Assembly: GCA_035948415.1 (NCBI GenBank)
Contig: DASZJD010000123.1
Coordinates: forward strand, 1-64,000
Reading direction: 5' to 3'
DNA length: 64,000 bases
Source of the DNA: Acidimicrobiia bacterium
GTDB taxonomy: Bacteria > Actinomycetota > Acidimicrobiia > IMCC26256 > PALSA-555
The notes beneath the pieces were generated by a model that did not search any database, was not told where the DNA came from, and worked only from the letters and a program-made list of their open reading frames with translations. Made by a program: the position numbers and the translations under genes. The stretch's first letter is position 1; each line of letters opens with the position of its first letter. Below, one piece after another: positions 24,691 to 33,055 of the stretch.

Positions 24691-26976
24691 ATGGCCGAAT
24701 CGCAGGTCGGACCCACCACCCCGCTCGAGCTCGTCGAGTCCCGGTACCGCCGCTACCCAGAGTCCGTAGCGGCGGGCCGACGGCGGCTCGGCCGGCCGTT
24801 GACCTTCACCGAGAAGGTGCTCCTGGCCCACGCCGACGACCCGGAGACGGTCGGCCTCGACCGTGGCGCGGCATACGCCAACTACCGGCCGGACCGGGTC
24901 GCCATGCAGGACGCGACCGCCCAGATGGCGCTCCTGCAGTTCATGACCGCGGGCCTCGACCACGTGGCGGTGCCGACCACCGTGCACTGCGATCACCTGA
25001 TCCAGGCGCACACGGGGGCGGGCCCCGATCTGACCGCGGCGCTGGACACGAACTCTGAGGTCTACGAGTTCCTGCGCAGCGTGTCGTCGAAGTACGGGAT
25101 CGGGTTCTGGCAGCCGGGGTCCGGGATCATCCACCAGGTCGTGCTCGAGCAGTACGCGTTCCCCGGCGGGATGATGATCGGCACCGACAGTCACACACCG
25201 AACGCCGGCGGGCTCGGCATGGTCGCGATCGGGGTCGGCGGCGCCGACGCGGTGGACGTGATGGCCGGGTGGCCGTTCAACACCCGCGTGCCGCGGCTCA
25301 TCGGCGTGCGGCTCACCGGTCGGCTGTCGGGCTGGGCGGCCTCGAAGGACGTGATCCTCGCGGTGGCCGGCGTCCTCACGGTCAAGGGCGGCACGGGCGC
25401 GATCGTCGAGTACTTCGGACCGGGCGCGGAGTCGATCTCGGCCACCGGGAAGGCGACGATCTGCAACATGGGCGCGGAGATCGGCGCCACCTGCTCGGTG
25501 TTCCCCTACGACCATCACTCGGGGCTGTACCTGAAGGCGACCGGGCGAGAGGCGATCGCCGGCCTGGCTGACGAGCACGCTGACCAGCTGCGCGCCGACC
25601 CCGAGGCCGAGGCGGAGCCCGAGCGCTTCTACGACCGGGTCATCGACATCGACCTCGACGACCTCGGCCCGCACATCGTCGGGCCTCATACCCCCGACCT
25701 CGACCGCCCCCTGGCCGAGCTCGCCCGAGTGGCTGCCGAGGAGCGCTACCCGCTCGACATCTCCTACGCCCTGGTCGGGTCGTGCACGAACTCGTCGTAC
25801 GAGGACATCGGACGTGCTGCGCACGTCGCTCGGCAGGCCAAGGCGCAGGGCCTCTCGGTCCGGTCCCCGTTGCTGGTCACGCCCGGCTCGGAGCAGGTGC
25901 GCGCCACCATCGAGCGGGACGGCCTGCTGGCCGACCTCGAGGCGATCGGCGCCACCGTCCTGGCCAACGCCTGCGGCCCGTGCATCGGGCAGTGGCAGCG
26001 GGACGACATCCAGCCCGGGGAACGCAACACGATCGTGTCGTCGTACAACCGCAACTTCCCGCGCCGCAACGACGGCAACGCCGAGACGCTGTCGTTCATC
26101 GGGTCGCCCGAGACGGTCGTCGCCATGGCCCTGACCGGTCGGCTCGACCACGACTTCGTCCACGAGCCGATCACCGCGTCGGACGGGCACGAGGTCCGGC
26201 TCGACCCCCCGGCAGCCGACGAGCTGCCCGCCGCCGGCTTCGATCCCGGCGAGTCCGGGTTCGTCCCTCCCGCCGCCGATGGCGCCGCGGTCACGGTGAT
26301 CGTGAAGCCCGACTCGGAGCGCCTCGAGCTGCTCGAGCCGTTCCCGGCGTGGGACGGGCAGGACCTGCTCGGCCTCCGGGTGCTGGTGAAGGCGGTCGGC
26401 AAGTGCACCACGGACCACATCTCGCCGGCGGGCCGGTGGCTCCGTTACCGCGGCCACCTCACGAACATCTCCCAGAACTTGTTCAGTGGGGTCAACAACG
26501 CGTTCTCGCTCGACGAGGCGGGGACGGGCGTCGACGTGCGGGACGGAACCCGTCGCCCGCTCCCCGAGCTCGCGCGCGCCTATAAGGACGCGGGCATCGC
26601 CTGGGTCGCGATCGGCGACGAGAACTACGGCGAGGGTTCGTCGCGTGAGCACGCGGCGATGGAGCCCCGCTTCATGAACGGGCGGGCGATCATCGTCCGC
26701 TCCTTCGCCCGGATCCACGAGGCGAACCTCAAGAAGCAGGGCGTGCTGGCGCTCACCTTCGTCGACCCCGACGACTACGAGCGGGTCCTGGCCGACGACA
26801 CCGTCGACATCATCGGGCTGGCCGAGCTCGCCCCCGACCGGCCGGTGACGGTCCGCCTCCGCCACGCCGACGGCGAGAGCACCGATGTCTCGTGCCGGCA
26901 CACGATGTCCGAGGAGCACATCGAGTGGTTCCGCGCCGGGTCGGCGCTGAACGTGCTGCGACGGCCGCGGGGATGA
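24691..26976 (+). CDS. Aconitate hydratase (mitochondrial-like type)
   Basis: A 761-residue aconitase that interconverts citrate and isocitrate in the TCA cycle. The [4Fe-4S] ligands are Cys365 in GSCTNSS and Cys428 and Cys431 in ACGPC. GTDSHTPN and GEGSSREHAA complete the active site. Length and order match the mitochondrial-like aconitases rather than the longer AcnA/IRP type common in actinobacteria. The lipoprotein gene overlaps its stop by 4 bases. Confidence 0.93.
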   Translation: MAESQVGPTTPLELVESRYRRYPESVAAGRRRLGRPLTFTEKVLLAHADDPETVGLDRGAAYANYRPDRVAMQDATAQMALLQFMTAGLDHVAVPTTVHCDHLIQAHTGAGPDLTAALDTNSEVYEFLRSVSSKYGIGFWQPGSGIIHQVVLEQYAFPGGMMIGTDSHTPNAGGLGMVAIGVGGADAVDVMAGWPFNTRVPRLIGVRLTGRLSGWAASKDVILAVAGVLTVKGGTGAIVEYFGPGAESISATGKATICNMGAEIGATCSVFPYDHHSGLYLKATGREAIAGLADEHADQLRADPEAEAEPERFYDRVIDIDLDDLGPHIVGPHTPDLDRPLAELARVAAEERYPLDISYALVGSCTNSSYEDIGRAAHVARQAKAQGLSVRSPLLVTPGSEQVRATIERDGLLADLEAIGATVLANACGPCIGQWQRDDIQPGERNTIVSSYNRNFPRRNDGNAETLSFIGSPETVVAMALTGRLDHDFVHEPITASDGHEVRLDPPAADELPAAGFDPGESGFVPPAADGAAVTVIVKPDSERLELLEPFPAWDGQDLLGLRVLVKAVGKCTTDHISPAGRWLRYRGHLTNISQNLFSGVNNAFSLDEAGTGVDVRDGTRRPLPELARAYKDAGIAWVAIGDENYGEGSSREHAAMEPRFMNGRAIIVRSFARIHEANLKKQGVLALTFVDPDDYERVLADDTVDIIGLAELAPDRPVTVRLRHADGESTDVSCRHTMSEEHIEWFRAGSALNVLRRPRG

Positions 26977-27404
26977 GGGCCCGCGTCGCCGCGCTCCTGG
27001 CGGGCGCGGCGGTGCTCGCGGCCTGCGGCGGGGGCGGCGGCGGGCGGGTGCAGACCCGGCCGCCAGTCACGAGCGCCCCGACCGTCCCGTCGACCCTGCC
27101 GTCGGCGGGAGGTCCGTCGGTGACGGTCGGCATCATCTGCTCCACGCCGACCGACGCCGCGCAGGCCGTCGTCAACGCCTGGATGGCCGCCGACCCGGCC
27201 GCGGCCCAGCGCTGCGCATCACCCGCGGCGGTCGGGACCCTCTTCGCGCGGGCCCGGGCGGCCTGGACCTTCCAAGGCTGCGACGGGCCGGACCCCGGGG
27301 TCCCGCAGTGCACGTACGCGTACCCGGGCGGTCACGCCTCGCTCACCCTCGCCGGCACCGAGGCCCAGGGCTGGAAGGTAGACCGCGTCGCGTTCGGCCC
27401 GTGA
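26973..27404 (+). CDS. Small putative lipoprotein
   Basis: A 143-residue secreted protein. The signal peptide ends in a lipobox, VLAAC, with Cys18 as lipid-anchor residue, followed by a glycine run and a Pro/Thr linker. The mature part has four further Cys residues, suggesting two disulfides. The ATG overlaps the aconitase stop (ATGA), an odd pairing with no known functional link. No named family recognised. Confidence 0.7.
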   Translation: MRARVAALLAGAAVLAACGGGGGGRVQTRPPVTSAPTVPSTLPSAGGPSVTVGIICSTPTDAAQAVVNAWMAADPAAAQRCASPAAVGTLFARARAAWTFQGCDGPDPGVPQCTYAYPGGHASLTLAGTEAQGWKVDRVAFGP

Positions 27405-27407
27405 TCG

Positions 27408-28754
27408 TCAGGGCGCCAGCGGGAGCAGCTGCGCCTGCGTTGGCTCGGCGCAGCAGAACCACGGCTCGCTGAGCCTCGGCACCGCCGCCGCGCGCGCCTC
27501 GTCGACCGCGACCGGGGGGAGCCCGAGCGCGGCGCGGACCCGGCCGTAGACGGCCGGGATCGACGCGCCGGCTTCCGTCTCGGCCTCGACGAGCCCGGCC
27601 AGCTCCACCTGCAGCGCGTCGACCGCCGGATCGGCGGCCCGCCACGCGTACGTCGCCCGCTCTTGGTCGTACGAGCCGAGGTGCGGGACCACGTCGGGGT
27701 GGTCGAGGAGCAACGAGCCCGGCGGCAGCAGCAGCCGGATCGTGTACTGCACGGGGTCGACGTTGCCGACGAGGTCGTGGGCGGCCACGAACTCGACCAG
27801 GGCCTGGAGCTGCTCGAGGGTGGTCCAGGGCGTGAACGGCAGCCAGGACGGGCGCACCTCGATCCCGTGCGTGCGCAACAGCGTCACCGCCGCGGCCGCG
27901 TCGGCGGTCGTGTGGCCCTTGTCGAGGCAGGCCAGCGTCCGGTCGTCGACGCTCTCGAAGGCCGAGACGACGAACAGGCACCCGGCGGCCGCCAGCTCGG
28001 GCCAGAGGTCCTGGTGGGCGAGCACGTGCTCCACCTTGACCGTGCAGTCGTAGGTGAGGGCCGGGAACCGTTCGTGGACGGCTCGGACGACGCGGCGGGC
28101 GTGGTGGGGGCCGTTCAGGAAGTCGGGGTCCGCGAAGGTCAGGTGCTCGGCCCCGGCTGCGACCTGCTGGGCGACGTCGGCGAGGACGGCGTCGACGCCC
28201 ACGACGCGGATGCGGCCGTCGTAGACGACGGGCACCGGGCAGTGCCGACACCGGTGCGCGCAGCCGCGGCTCGCCTCCACGGCCCCGACGAGCCGCTCGC
28301 GGTCGCCCCAGCGGAGCCGGGCGTACCGGTCGAGGGGCGGGAGGAGCTCGCGGGCCGGACGCGGGACCTCGCCGCCGTCCCGCTCGAGGTGGACGACCCG
28401 GCCGTCGTCGGCGCCGTCGATCCAGGCGAGGAGCGCGGCGTCGGTCTCGCCGGCGAAGACCCGGTCGGCGCGGTCGGCCATCGCCGCGCCGTAGAGCCCG
28501 AAGCAGGCCACCGGGAGCTCGGGTCGGCGCCGCCGCACCTCGTCGATCACCTGCCGCGCGATGCGGGTGGCGGTGTGCATCGGCACGGAGCAGGCCACGC
28601 GGTCAGCCCAGTCGACGAGGCCAGGGTCCCACGGCTGCACCGCCAGGTCGTGCCCCCGGACCTCGTGGCCGGCGGCGCGGAGCCGGGCGGCGGGGCCAGC
28701 GACGCCGAGCGGCTGATGGCCGAGCTCGTAGCAGGACACCAGGGCGACGCGCAT
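27408..28754 (-). CDS. CUAEP/CCAEP-tail radical SAM protein
   Basis: A 448-residue radical SAM enzyme. An N-terminal B12-binding-like Rossmann region (1-115) precedes the SAM cluster motif CAHRCRHC (Cys165, Cys169, Cys172). The C-terminus carries Cys434-Cys435-Ala-Glu-Pro, the tail that names the CUAEP/CCAEP family, in which some members have selenocysteine at the second position. Here both codons are TGC, so this is a Cys form. TAGCCT lies 7 bases before the ATG. It faces the aconitase-lipoprotein pair and lies beside an ATP-grasp gene. The reaction is unknown. Confidence 0.85.
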   Translation of the reverse strand: MRVALVSCYELGHQPLGVAGPAARLRAAGHEVRGHDLAVQPWDPGLVDWADRVACSVPMHTATRIARQVIDEVRRRRPELPVACFGLYGAAMADRADRVFAGETDAALLAWIDGADDGRVVHLERDGGEVPRPARELLPPLDRYARLRWGDRERLVGAVEASRGCAHRCRHCPVPVVYDGRIRVVGVDAVLADVAQQVAAGAEHLTFADPDFLNGPHHARRVVRAVHERFPALTYDCTVKVEHVLAHQDLWPELAAAGCLFVVSAFESVDDRTLACLDKGHTTADAAAAVTLLRTHGIEVRPSWLPFTPWTTLEQLQALVEFVAAHDLVGNVDPVQYTIRLLLPPGSLLLDHPDVVPHLGSYDQERATYAWRAADPAVDALQVELAGLVEAETEAGASIPAVYGRVRAALGLPPVAVDEARAAAVPRLSEPWFCCAEPTQAQLLPLAP

Positions 28755-28761
28755 CGGGCCG

Positions 28762-28767
28762 AGGCTA
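28762..28767 (-). promoter_or_regulatory. -10 box, leaderless radical SAM gene
   Basis: TAGCCT on the minus strand, 7 bases before ATG 28754. Confidence 0.5.
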
Positions 28768-28850
28768 GGCCCGGTCGCCCGGCCCGGCGCCGAGCCGGCG
28801 GACCGGTCGCCGACGCCGCGGCCCCGCCGCCGGCCGAAGCCGACCGGCGC

Positions 28851-30035
28851 TCAGGCGATCTCGACCGTCAGCCGCGCGTGCGCGCGTCGGAGCGCGTCCT
28901 CGACCCCGGCCGGATCCGGGGCGCGGGCGAACAAGAACCCGAGGTAGCGGTCACCCTCGGGCAGGGCCCGCACGGCGCGACCACGCGGGATCGTGACCTC
29001 GAGCCCGACGATCCCGGGCACGGCGCGCGCGTCGTCCTGGCCGCGGACTGCCACCAGGGTGCCGGAGCGCGGGATCGGCAGCATCATCACGCCCGATGCC
29101 TGCGGCTCGCGGGTCAGGTCCTCGATCGGCAGCTGCAGCGCGTGCCGCAGGATCACCTCCTCGAGGCTGATGCCGGCGCCGAGCCGGAGCGAGCGCGCGC
29201 ACAGCCCGCCGATCGAGCGTGCCGCTACCTCGAGCACCGACACGCGCCCCTCGTGGACTCGCAGCTCGGCGTGCACCGGACCCTCGGTGAGGCCGAGCGC
29301 GCCGGCGGCGTCGGCGGCGACGCGTCGCACCGACGCCAGCGTCTCCTCGGGAAGCCGCGACGGCGTGACGTAGATCGTCTCCTCGAAGTAGGGGCCCTCC
29401 ATCGCATCGGGCTTGTCGAACACCGCCAGCACGGTGAGCTCGCCGCCGCGGAGCAGCCCCTCGACCGCGACCTCGACGCCGGGCACGTACTCCTCCACGA
29501 GCAGCGGCTGGCCGGCGATGGCCGCCGCCTGGCGCGCGGCCGCCTCGGCGCCCGCGGGGTCGTCGGCGCGGATCACGCCCCGGCTGGCCGAGGACCGCGT
29601 GGGCTTCACGACCCGAGGCCAGCCCACGTCGGGGAGGTCGTCCGGCGCCGCCAGCCGCGCGTAGCGCGGCTGGGGCACCTCGGCGGCGGCGAGGGCGTCG
29701 CGCATCGCCGCCTTGTCGCGGGTGCGGGCGACCGCGTCCGGCGGGTTGTGCGGGAAGCCGAGGCGCTCGCCGGCCTGGGCCGCGACGACGACGCCCTGGT
29801 CGTCGACGGCGACGACGGCGTCGATCGGGCTGCGGGCGTCGAGCGCCTCGATGACCCGCGCCGCCTGGTCCGGATCGTCGAGGGGGACCGTCACCGCCCG
29901 GTCGCCCATCGTCGCCGCCAGCACCGGCGCCTCCTCGGAGGCGACGACGACCTCCACGCCGAGGGCCCGGGCCGCAGCGACGAAGTCGGCGGCCCGGTAG
30001 GTCGCCGTGGGCAGCAGTAGGAGCGCACGGGGCAC
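28851..30035 (-). CDS. ATP-grasp domain protein (carboxylate-amine ligase type)
   Basis: A 394-residue ATP-grasp enzyme. An N-terminal Rossmann-like domain (1-105), central ATP-binding lid with RVVKPTRSSASRGV and LVEEYVPGVEVAVEGL, and Mg-binding LEVAARSIGGL near residue 290. Such enzymes join a carboxylate to an amine or thiol with ATP. It lies 96 bases upstream of the radical SAM gene on the same strand and diverges from nfuA by 17 bases. A joint peptide- or metabolite-modification role with the radical SAM enzyme is inference. Confidence 0.82.
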   Translation of the reverse strand: MPRALLLLPTATYRAADFVAAARALGVEVVVASEEAPVLAATMGDRAVTVPLDDPDQAARVIEALDARSPIDAVVAVDDQGVVVAAQAGERLGFPHNPPDAVARTRDKAAMRDALAAAEVPQPRYARLAAPDDLPDVGWPRVVKPTRSSASRGVIRADDPAGAEAAARQAAAIAGQPLLVEEYVPGVEVAVEGLLRGGELTVLAVFDKPDAMEGPYFEETIYVTPSRLPEETLASVRRVAADAAGALGLTEGPVHAELRVHEGRVSVLEVAARSIGGLCARSLRLGAGISLEEVILRHALQLPIEDLTREPQASGVMMLPIPRSGTLVAVRGQDDARAVPGIVGLEVTIPRGRAVRALPEGDRYLGFLFARAPDPAGVEDALRRAHARLTVEIA

Positions 30036-30040
30036 GGTCT

Positions 30041-30046
30041 TATGAT
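30041..30046 (+). promoter_or_regulatory. -10 box, leaderless nfuA gene
   Basis: TATGAT, 6 bases before ATG 30053. The opposite strand reads CATCAT (30047-30042), 6 bases before the divergent GTG 30035, so both promoters nearly coincide. Confidence 0.55.
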
Positions 30047-30052
30047 GGCCAC

Positions 30053-30679
30053 ATGAGCGACGAGGCCCAGCCAGCGGTGGTCGTCACCGACGCCGCCCGC
30101 GAGAAGATCCTCGAGGTTCGGGCCGACGAGCCCGACGCCGACGCGCTCGCGCTGTGGGTCGAGGTGAGCGGCGAGTCCGCGGGGGCGTTCAGCTACACGA
30201 TGGAGCTGCGCCCGCTGGCCGAGGCCGGGACCGACGACCTCGTGCAGCGCCACGACGACCTGTCCCTCGTGGTGCCGGCGTCGAGCGTCGATCGCCTCCG
30301 AGGCGCGACCTTGGACTTCGCCGGCGCCGGGATGGTGATGCAGAACCCGAACCGGCCGGCGGCGGCCCCGAGCGCGGGCTCGCGTCCCTCCGCCGACCTC
30401 TCCGGGCCGGTGGCCCAAGCCGTGCTGACGGTGCTCGACGAGCAGATCAACCCCGCCATCGCCGCCCACGGGGGCCAGGCCGACCTCGTGGCGGTGGAGG
30501 AGGGCGTGGCCTACGTGCGCATGTCCGGCGGGTGCCAGGGCTGCGGGCTGGCCGCCGTCACCCTGACCCAGGGCATCGAGGTCGCGATCCTGGACGCCAT
30601 CCCCGAGATCAGCTCGGTCGTGGACGTGACCGACCACGAGGCCGGCGACAACCCGTACTACGAGTCGGCCAAGAAGTAG
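30053..30679 (+). CDS. Fe-S cluster carrier NfuA-type protein
   Basis: A 208-residue protein. The N-terminal A-type (HesB-like) domain (8-98) lacks the usual cluster cysteines. The C-terminal Nfu domain (118-195) has Cys161 and Cys164 in GGCQGCG, which hold a [4Fe-4S] cluster between two monomers. It passes clusters to apo-enzymes; aconitase and the radical SAM enzyme nearby are both possible clients, which is inference. Same arrangement as E. coli NfuA. Confidence 0.9.
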   Translation: MSDEAQPAVVVTDAAREKILEVRADEPDADALALWVEVSGESAGAFSYTMELRPLAEAGTDDLVQRHDDLSLVVPASSVDRLRGATLDFAGAGMVMQNPNRPAAAPSAGSRPSADLSGPVAQAVLTVLDEQINPAIAAHGGQADLVAVEEGVAYVRMSGGCQGCGLAAVTLTQGIEVAILDAIPEISSVVDVTDHEAGDNPYYESAKK

Positions 30680-30685
30680 CGCCGC

Positions 30686-31402
30686 TCAGCTGAAGCGCTT
30701 GGCGTCCTCGGCGGCGTAGCGCGCCACCGCGGTGTCGGCCCGGGCGGTGGCGACGACCGCGTCCAGCACCGCCGGCAGCTGCGCGGCCGGGATCGCGCAC
30801 GTCATCTCGGTGGCGGGCATGCCGGTCCGGACCCGGCTCAGCGCGCAGCCGACGCTGGCCGCGGCCTCGCCCTGCTCCTTCGCCACCGCGACGATGTGGC
30901 ACTGGGGCTTGCCCTCGATTCGGAGCCCCGGGAGGGCGTCCGAGAGGACCATTAGCTGCTTCGCGTGCACGCGCAGCAGCACCACGTCGGGGTCGACGGT
31001 CGTCTCGGCGAGGGGCCCGTAGGTCACCGCGCCGGGGCGGGTGCGCACGGTCGGGATCTGGGGCACCGCGTCCATCGTCACCCAGCCCGCCTCGAGGAGC
31101 GTCGCGACGTCAGCGCTCGTGGCGACGTCCTCGAGCGTCGTGAACCCGTGGGTGACGCTGCCGACCGAGCAGTTGGCGTGGTCCTCGGCCACGGTCGAGA
31201 ACGTGCGCTCGGTGGCGTGGGTCCAGAACACGCAGCCGGCGGGCACGCGGCCGGTTCGCCCGTCCGCGGTCGGGGGCGGCGTCGGGGCGTCGAAGGGCTC
31301 GACCTCGGGGGGCGGCTCGGCGCCGAAGGTGATCGCGATCGGGGGCGCGGCCAGGTTCAGCGCGTCGGTCAGCTCGCCCGCGAGGCCCGGCCAGTCGGTC
31401 AC
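30686..31402 (-). CDS. DUF169 family protein
   Basis: A 238-residue protein matching DUF169: PPIAITFG near the start, GCVFWTHA, HANCSVG, then KPQCHIVA and SVGCALSRVRTGM with conserved Cys residues, and ATEMTCAIP. The conserved cysteines suggest a metal or cluster site. Function unknown. GTG start at 31402 with a TAGCGT box 6 bases upstream, hence leaderless and separate from the VOC gene. Confidence 0.82.
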   Translation of the reverse strand: MTDWPGLAGELTDALNLAAPPIAITFGAEPPPEVEPFDAPTPPPTADGRTGRVPAGCVFWTHATERTFSTVAEDHANCSVGSVTHGFTTLEDVATSADVATLLEAGWVTMDAVPQIPTVRTRPGAVTYGPLAETTVDPDVVLLRVHAKQLMVLSDALPGLRIEGKPQCHIVAVAKEQGEAAASVGCALSRVRTGMPATEMTCAIPAAQLPAVLDAVVATARADTAVARYAAEDAKRFS

Positions 31403-31408
31403 GCCCCC

Positions 31409-31414
31409 ACGCTA
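31409..31414 (-). promoter_or_regulatory. -10 box, leaderless DUF169 gene
   Basis: TAGCGT on the minus strand, 6 bases before GTG 31402. Confidence 0.5.
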
Positions 31415-31430
31415 CCGAGGCGCTCGGTCC

Positions 31431-31892
31431 TCAACCGTGCCGGGCGATCTCGGCGTCGAGGTCGAGGGGCGCGACCGCGGCGTCGTGCTCGTGGGCGCCC
31501 CACTCGTCGCGGGGCAGCATCCACATGACCTCGAACTCGTTGCCGTCCGGGTCGTGCCCGTAGATCGACTTCGTGGCCCCGTGGTCGGACTCGCCGGCGT
31601 AGGCCCCCACCTCGCGGAGCGCGTCGCGGGCGGCGCGCAGGTCGCGGACGGAGCCGACCTCCCACGCCAGGTGGTAGAGGCCCACCCGACCCGCCTCCGG
31701 GCCCGGCGCGCGCGGCCCGACCGAGAACAGGCCGAGGTCGTGGTGGTTCTGGGACCCACGCGCCCGCAGGAACGCCGCGCCCGGGAACTCGGCCACGGTC
31801 TCGAACCCGAACGTCGAGCGGTAGAAGTCGGCGGCACGGGCCGCGTCCCGCACGTAGAGGACGGCGTGGTTCAGGCGCTGGACCGGGATCAT
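31431..31892 (-). CDS. VOC family protein (glyoxalase/dioxygenase fold)
   Basis: A 153-residue metal-binding fold protein made of two beta-alpha-beta-beta-beta units. LNHAVLYVRD gives the first metal His, YHLAWEV a second, and GNEFEVMW the Glu ligand, so a metalloenzyme is likely. ATG 31892 has GAGG 5 bases before it, better than the GTG at 31898. It lies 7 bases after the cysteine desulfurase stop, in the same operon. Substrate unknown. Confidence 0.8.
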   Translation of the reverse strand: MIPVQRLNHAVLYVRDAARAADFYRSTFGFETVAEFPGAAFLRARGSQNHHDLGLFSVGPRAPGPEAGRVGLYHLAWEVGSVRDLRAARDALREVGAYAGESDHGATKSIYGHDPDGNEFEVMWMLPRDEWGAHEHDAAVAPLDLDAEIARHG

Positions 31893-31899
31893 GGCCACC

Positions 31900-33045
31900 T
31901 CAGCCGCCGCGGAGGGCCCGCAGCTTCCCGATCACCTCGGGGAAGGCGGCGCCGAAGGCGGCGACGTCGGCGTCGGTGGTGCTCCAGCCCACGCTCGGCC
32001 GCAGCGACCGCTCGGCGTCGACCCCCATCGCCGCCAGCACCGGTGAGGGCTCGAGCGCCTCGCTCGAGCACGAGGAGCCGGAGTGCACCGCCACGCCGTG
32101 CTGGTCGAGGCCCAGCAGCACCGGCTCGGCCTCGACGCCGTCCACGGCGAGGCACACCAGGTGCGGCAGGCGCGCCGTCGGGTCGCCGAGCTCGTGGACG
32201 CCCTCGACGGCGGTGGCGTCGGCGACGAGCCGGGTGGTCTGGGCGCGGGCGGTCTCGGCCTCGGCGTCGAGCCGGCCGGCGGCGTCGAGCTCGGCGGCGG
32301 CGGCGCCGAAGCCCACGATGGCGGGGACGTCCTCGGTCCCGGCCCGCCGGGCCCGCTCCTGGTCCCCCCCGACCACGAACGGCGGCAGCCGGACCCCACG
32401 CCGCACCAGCAGCGCCGCCGCCCCCTTCGGCCCGCCGAGCTTGTGGGCGGTGACCGAGCAGAGATCGGCGCCGAGCTCGCCGAAGTCGAGGCGCACGTGG
32501 CCGGCGGCGGCGCAGGCGTCGACGTGGACGAGCACCCCCCTGTCGCGCGCGCCCGCGACCACGACGGGAACCCCGCCCTGGAGGGTCCCGACCTCGTGGT
32601 TGGCGAGCTGCACGGTGACGAGCGCCGTCTCCGGTCGGAGCGCGGCGACGACCTCGTCGCCGTCGAACCGGCCTCGCCCGTCGACCCCGACGACGGTGAC
32701 GTCAGCGTCGGCGCGTCGGCACGACTCCAGCACCGCCGAGTGCTCGACCGCGCTCGTCACCACGTGCGGCCGCGCCGGAGCGGCCGCGGCCCGGGCCACC
32801 GCGCCCCACACGGCCGCGTTCACGGCCTCGGTGCCGGTGGCGGTGAACACGACCTCGCGGGGTCGGGCCCCCAGCAGCGCGGCCACCTCGACACGAGCGT
32901 CCTCGACGGCGACCCGGGTGACGCGGCCGTCGCTATGGACGCGCCCGGGGTCGGCGGGGTGGTCACGCAGGTAGGGGAGCATCGCCTCGAGCGCCACCGG
33001 TCGCAGCGGCGAGGACGACGCGTGGTCCAGGTAGGCCCGGCTCAC
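31900..33045 (-). CDS. Cysteine desulfurase (class V aminotransferase, IscS/NifS type)
   Basis: A 381-residue PLP enzyme that takes sulfur from cysteine for Fe-S clusters or thiolation. PLP-binding Lys202 is in TAHKLGGPKG, His102 stacks on PLP, and Cys326 in SGSSCSS is the persulfide residue on the flexible loop, as in group I enzymes. It follows the SufR-like regulator by 10 bases, with an AAGG ribosome-binding site. No scaffold gene is adjacent; Mrp and NfuA are nearby on the other strand. Confidence 0.92.
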   Translation of the reverse strand: MSRAYLDHASSSPLRPVALEAMLPYLRDHPADPGRVHSDGRVTRVAVEDARVEVAALLGARPREVVFTATGTEAVNAAVWGAVARAAAAPARPHVVTSAVEHSAVLESCRRADADVTVVGVDGRGRFDGDEVVAALRPETALVTVQLANHEVGTLQGGVPVVVAGARDRGVLVHVDACAAAGHVRLDFGELGADLCSVTAHKLGGPKGAAALLVRRGVRLPPFVVGGDQERARRAGTEDVPAIVGFGAAAAELDAAGRLDAEAETARAQTTRLVADATAVEGVHELGDPTARLPHLVCLAVDGVEAEPVLLGLDQHGVAVHSGSSCSSEALEPSPVLAAMGVDAERSLRPSVGWSTTDADVAAFGAAFPEVIGKLRALRGG

Positions 33046-33055
33046 GGGCTTGCCT

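Noticed and set aside
24556-26919. Long minus-strand frame (787 codons) opposite aconitase
   Set aside because: Shadow of the aconitase gene, which has all cluster cysteines and family length.
27448-27465. Selenocysteine in the radical SAM tail
   Set aside because: Both tail codons on the minus strand are TGC; there is no in-frame TGA, so no recoding is needed.
27663-30020. Long plus-strand frame (785 codons) opposite the radical SAM and ATP-grasp genes
   Set aside because: Spans two clear minus-strand genes and their gap, with no recognisable motifs.
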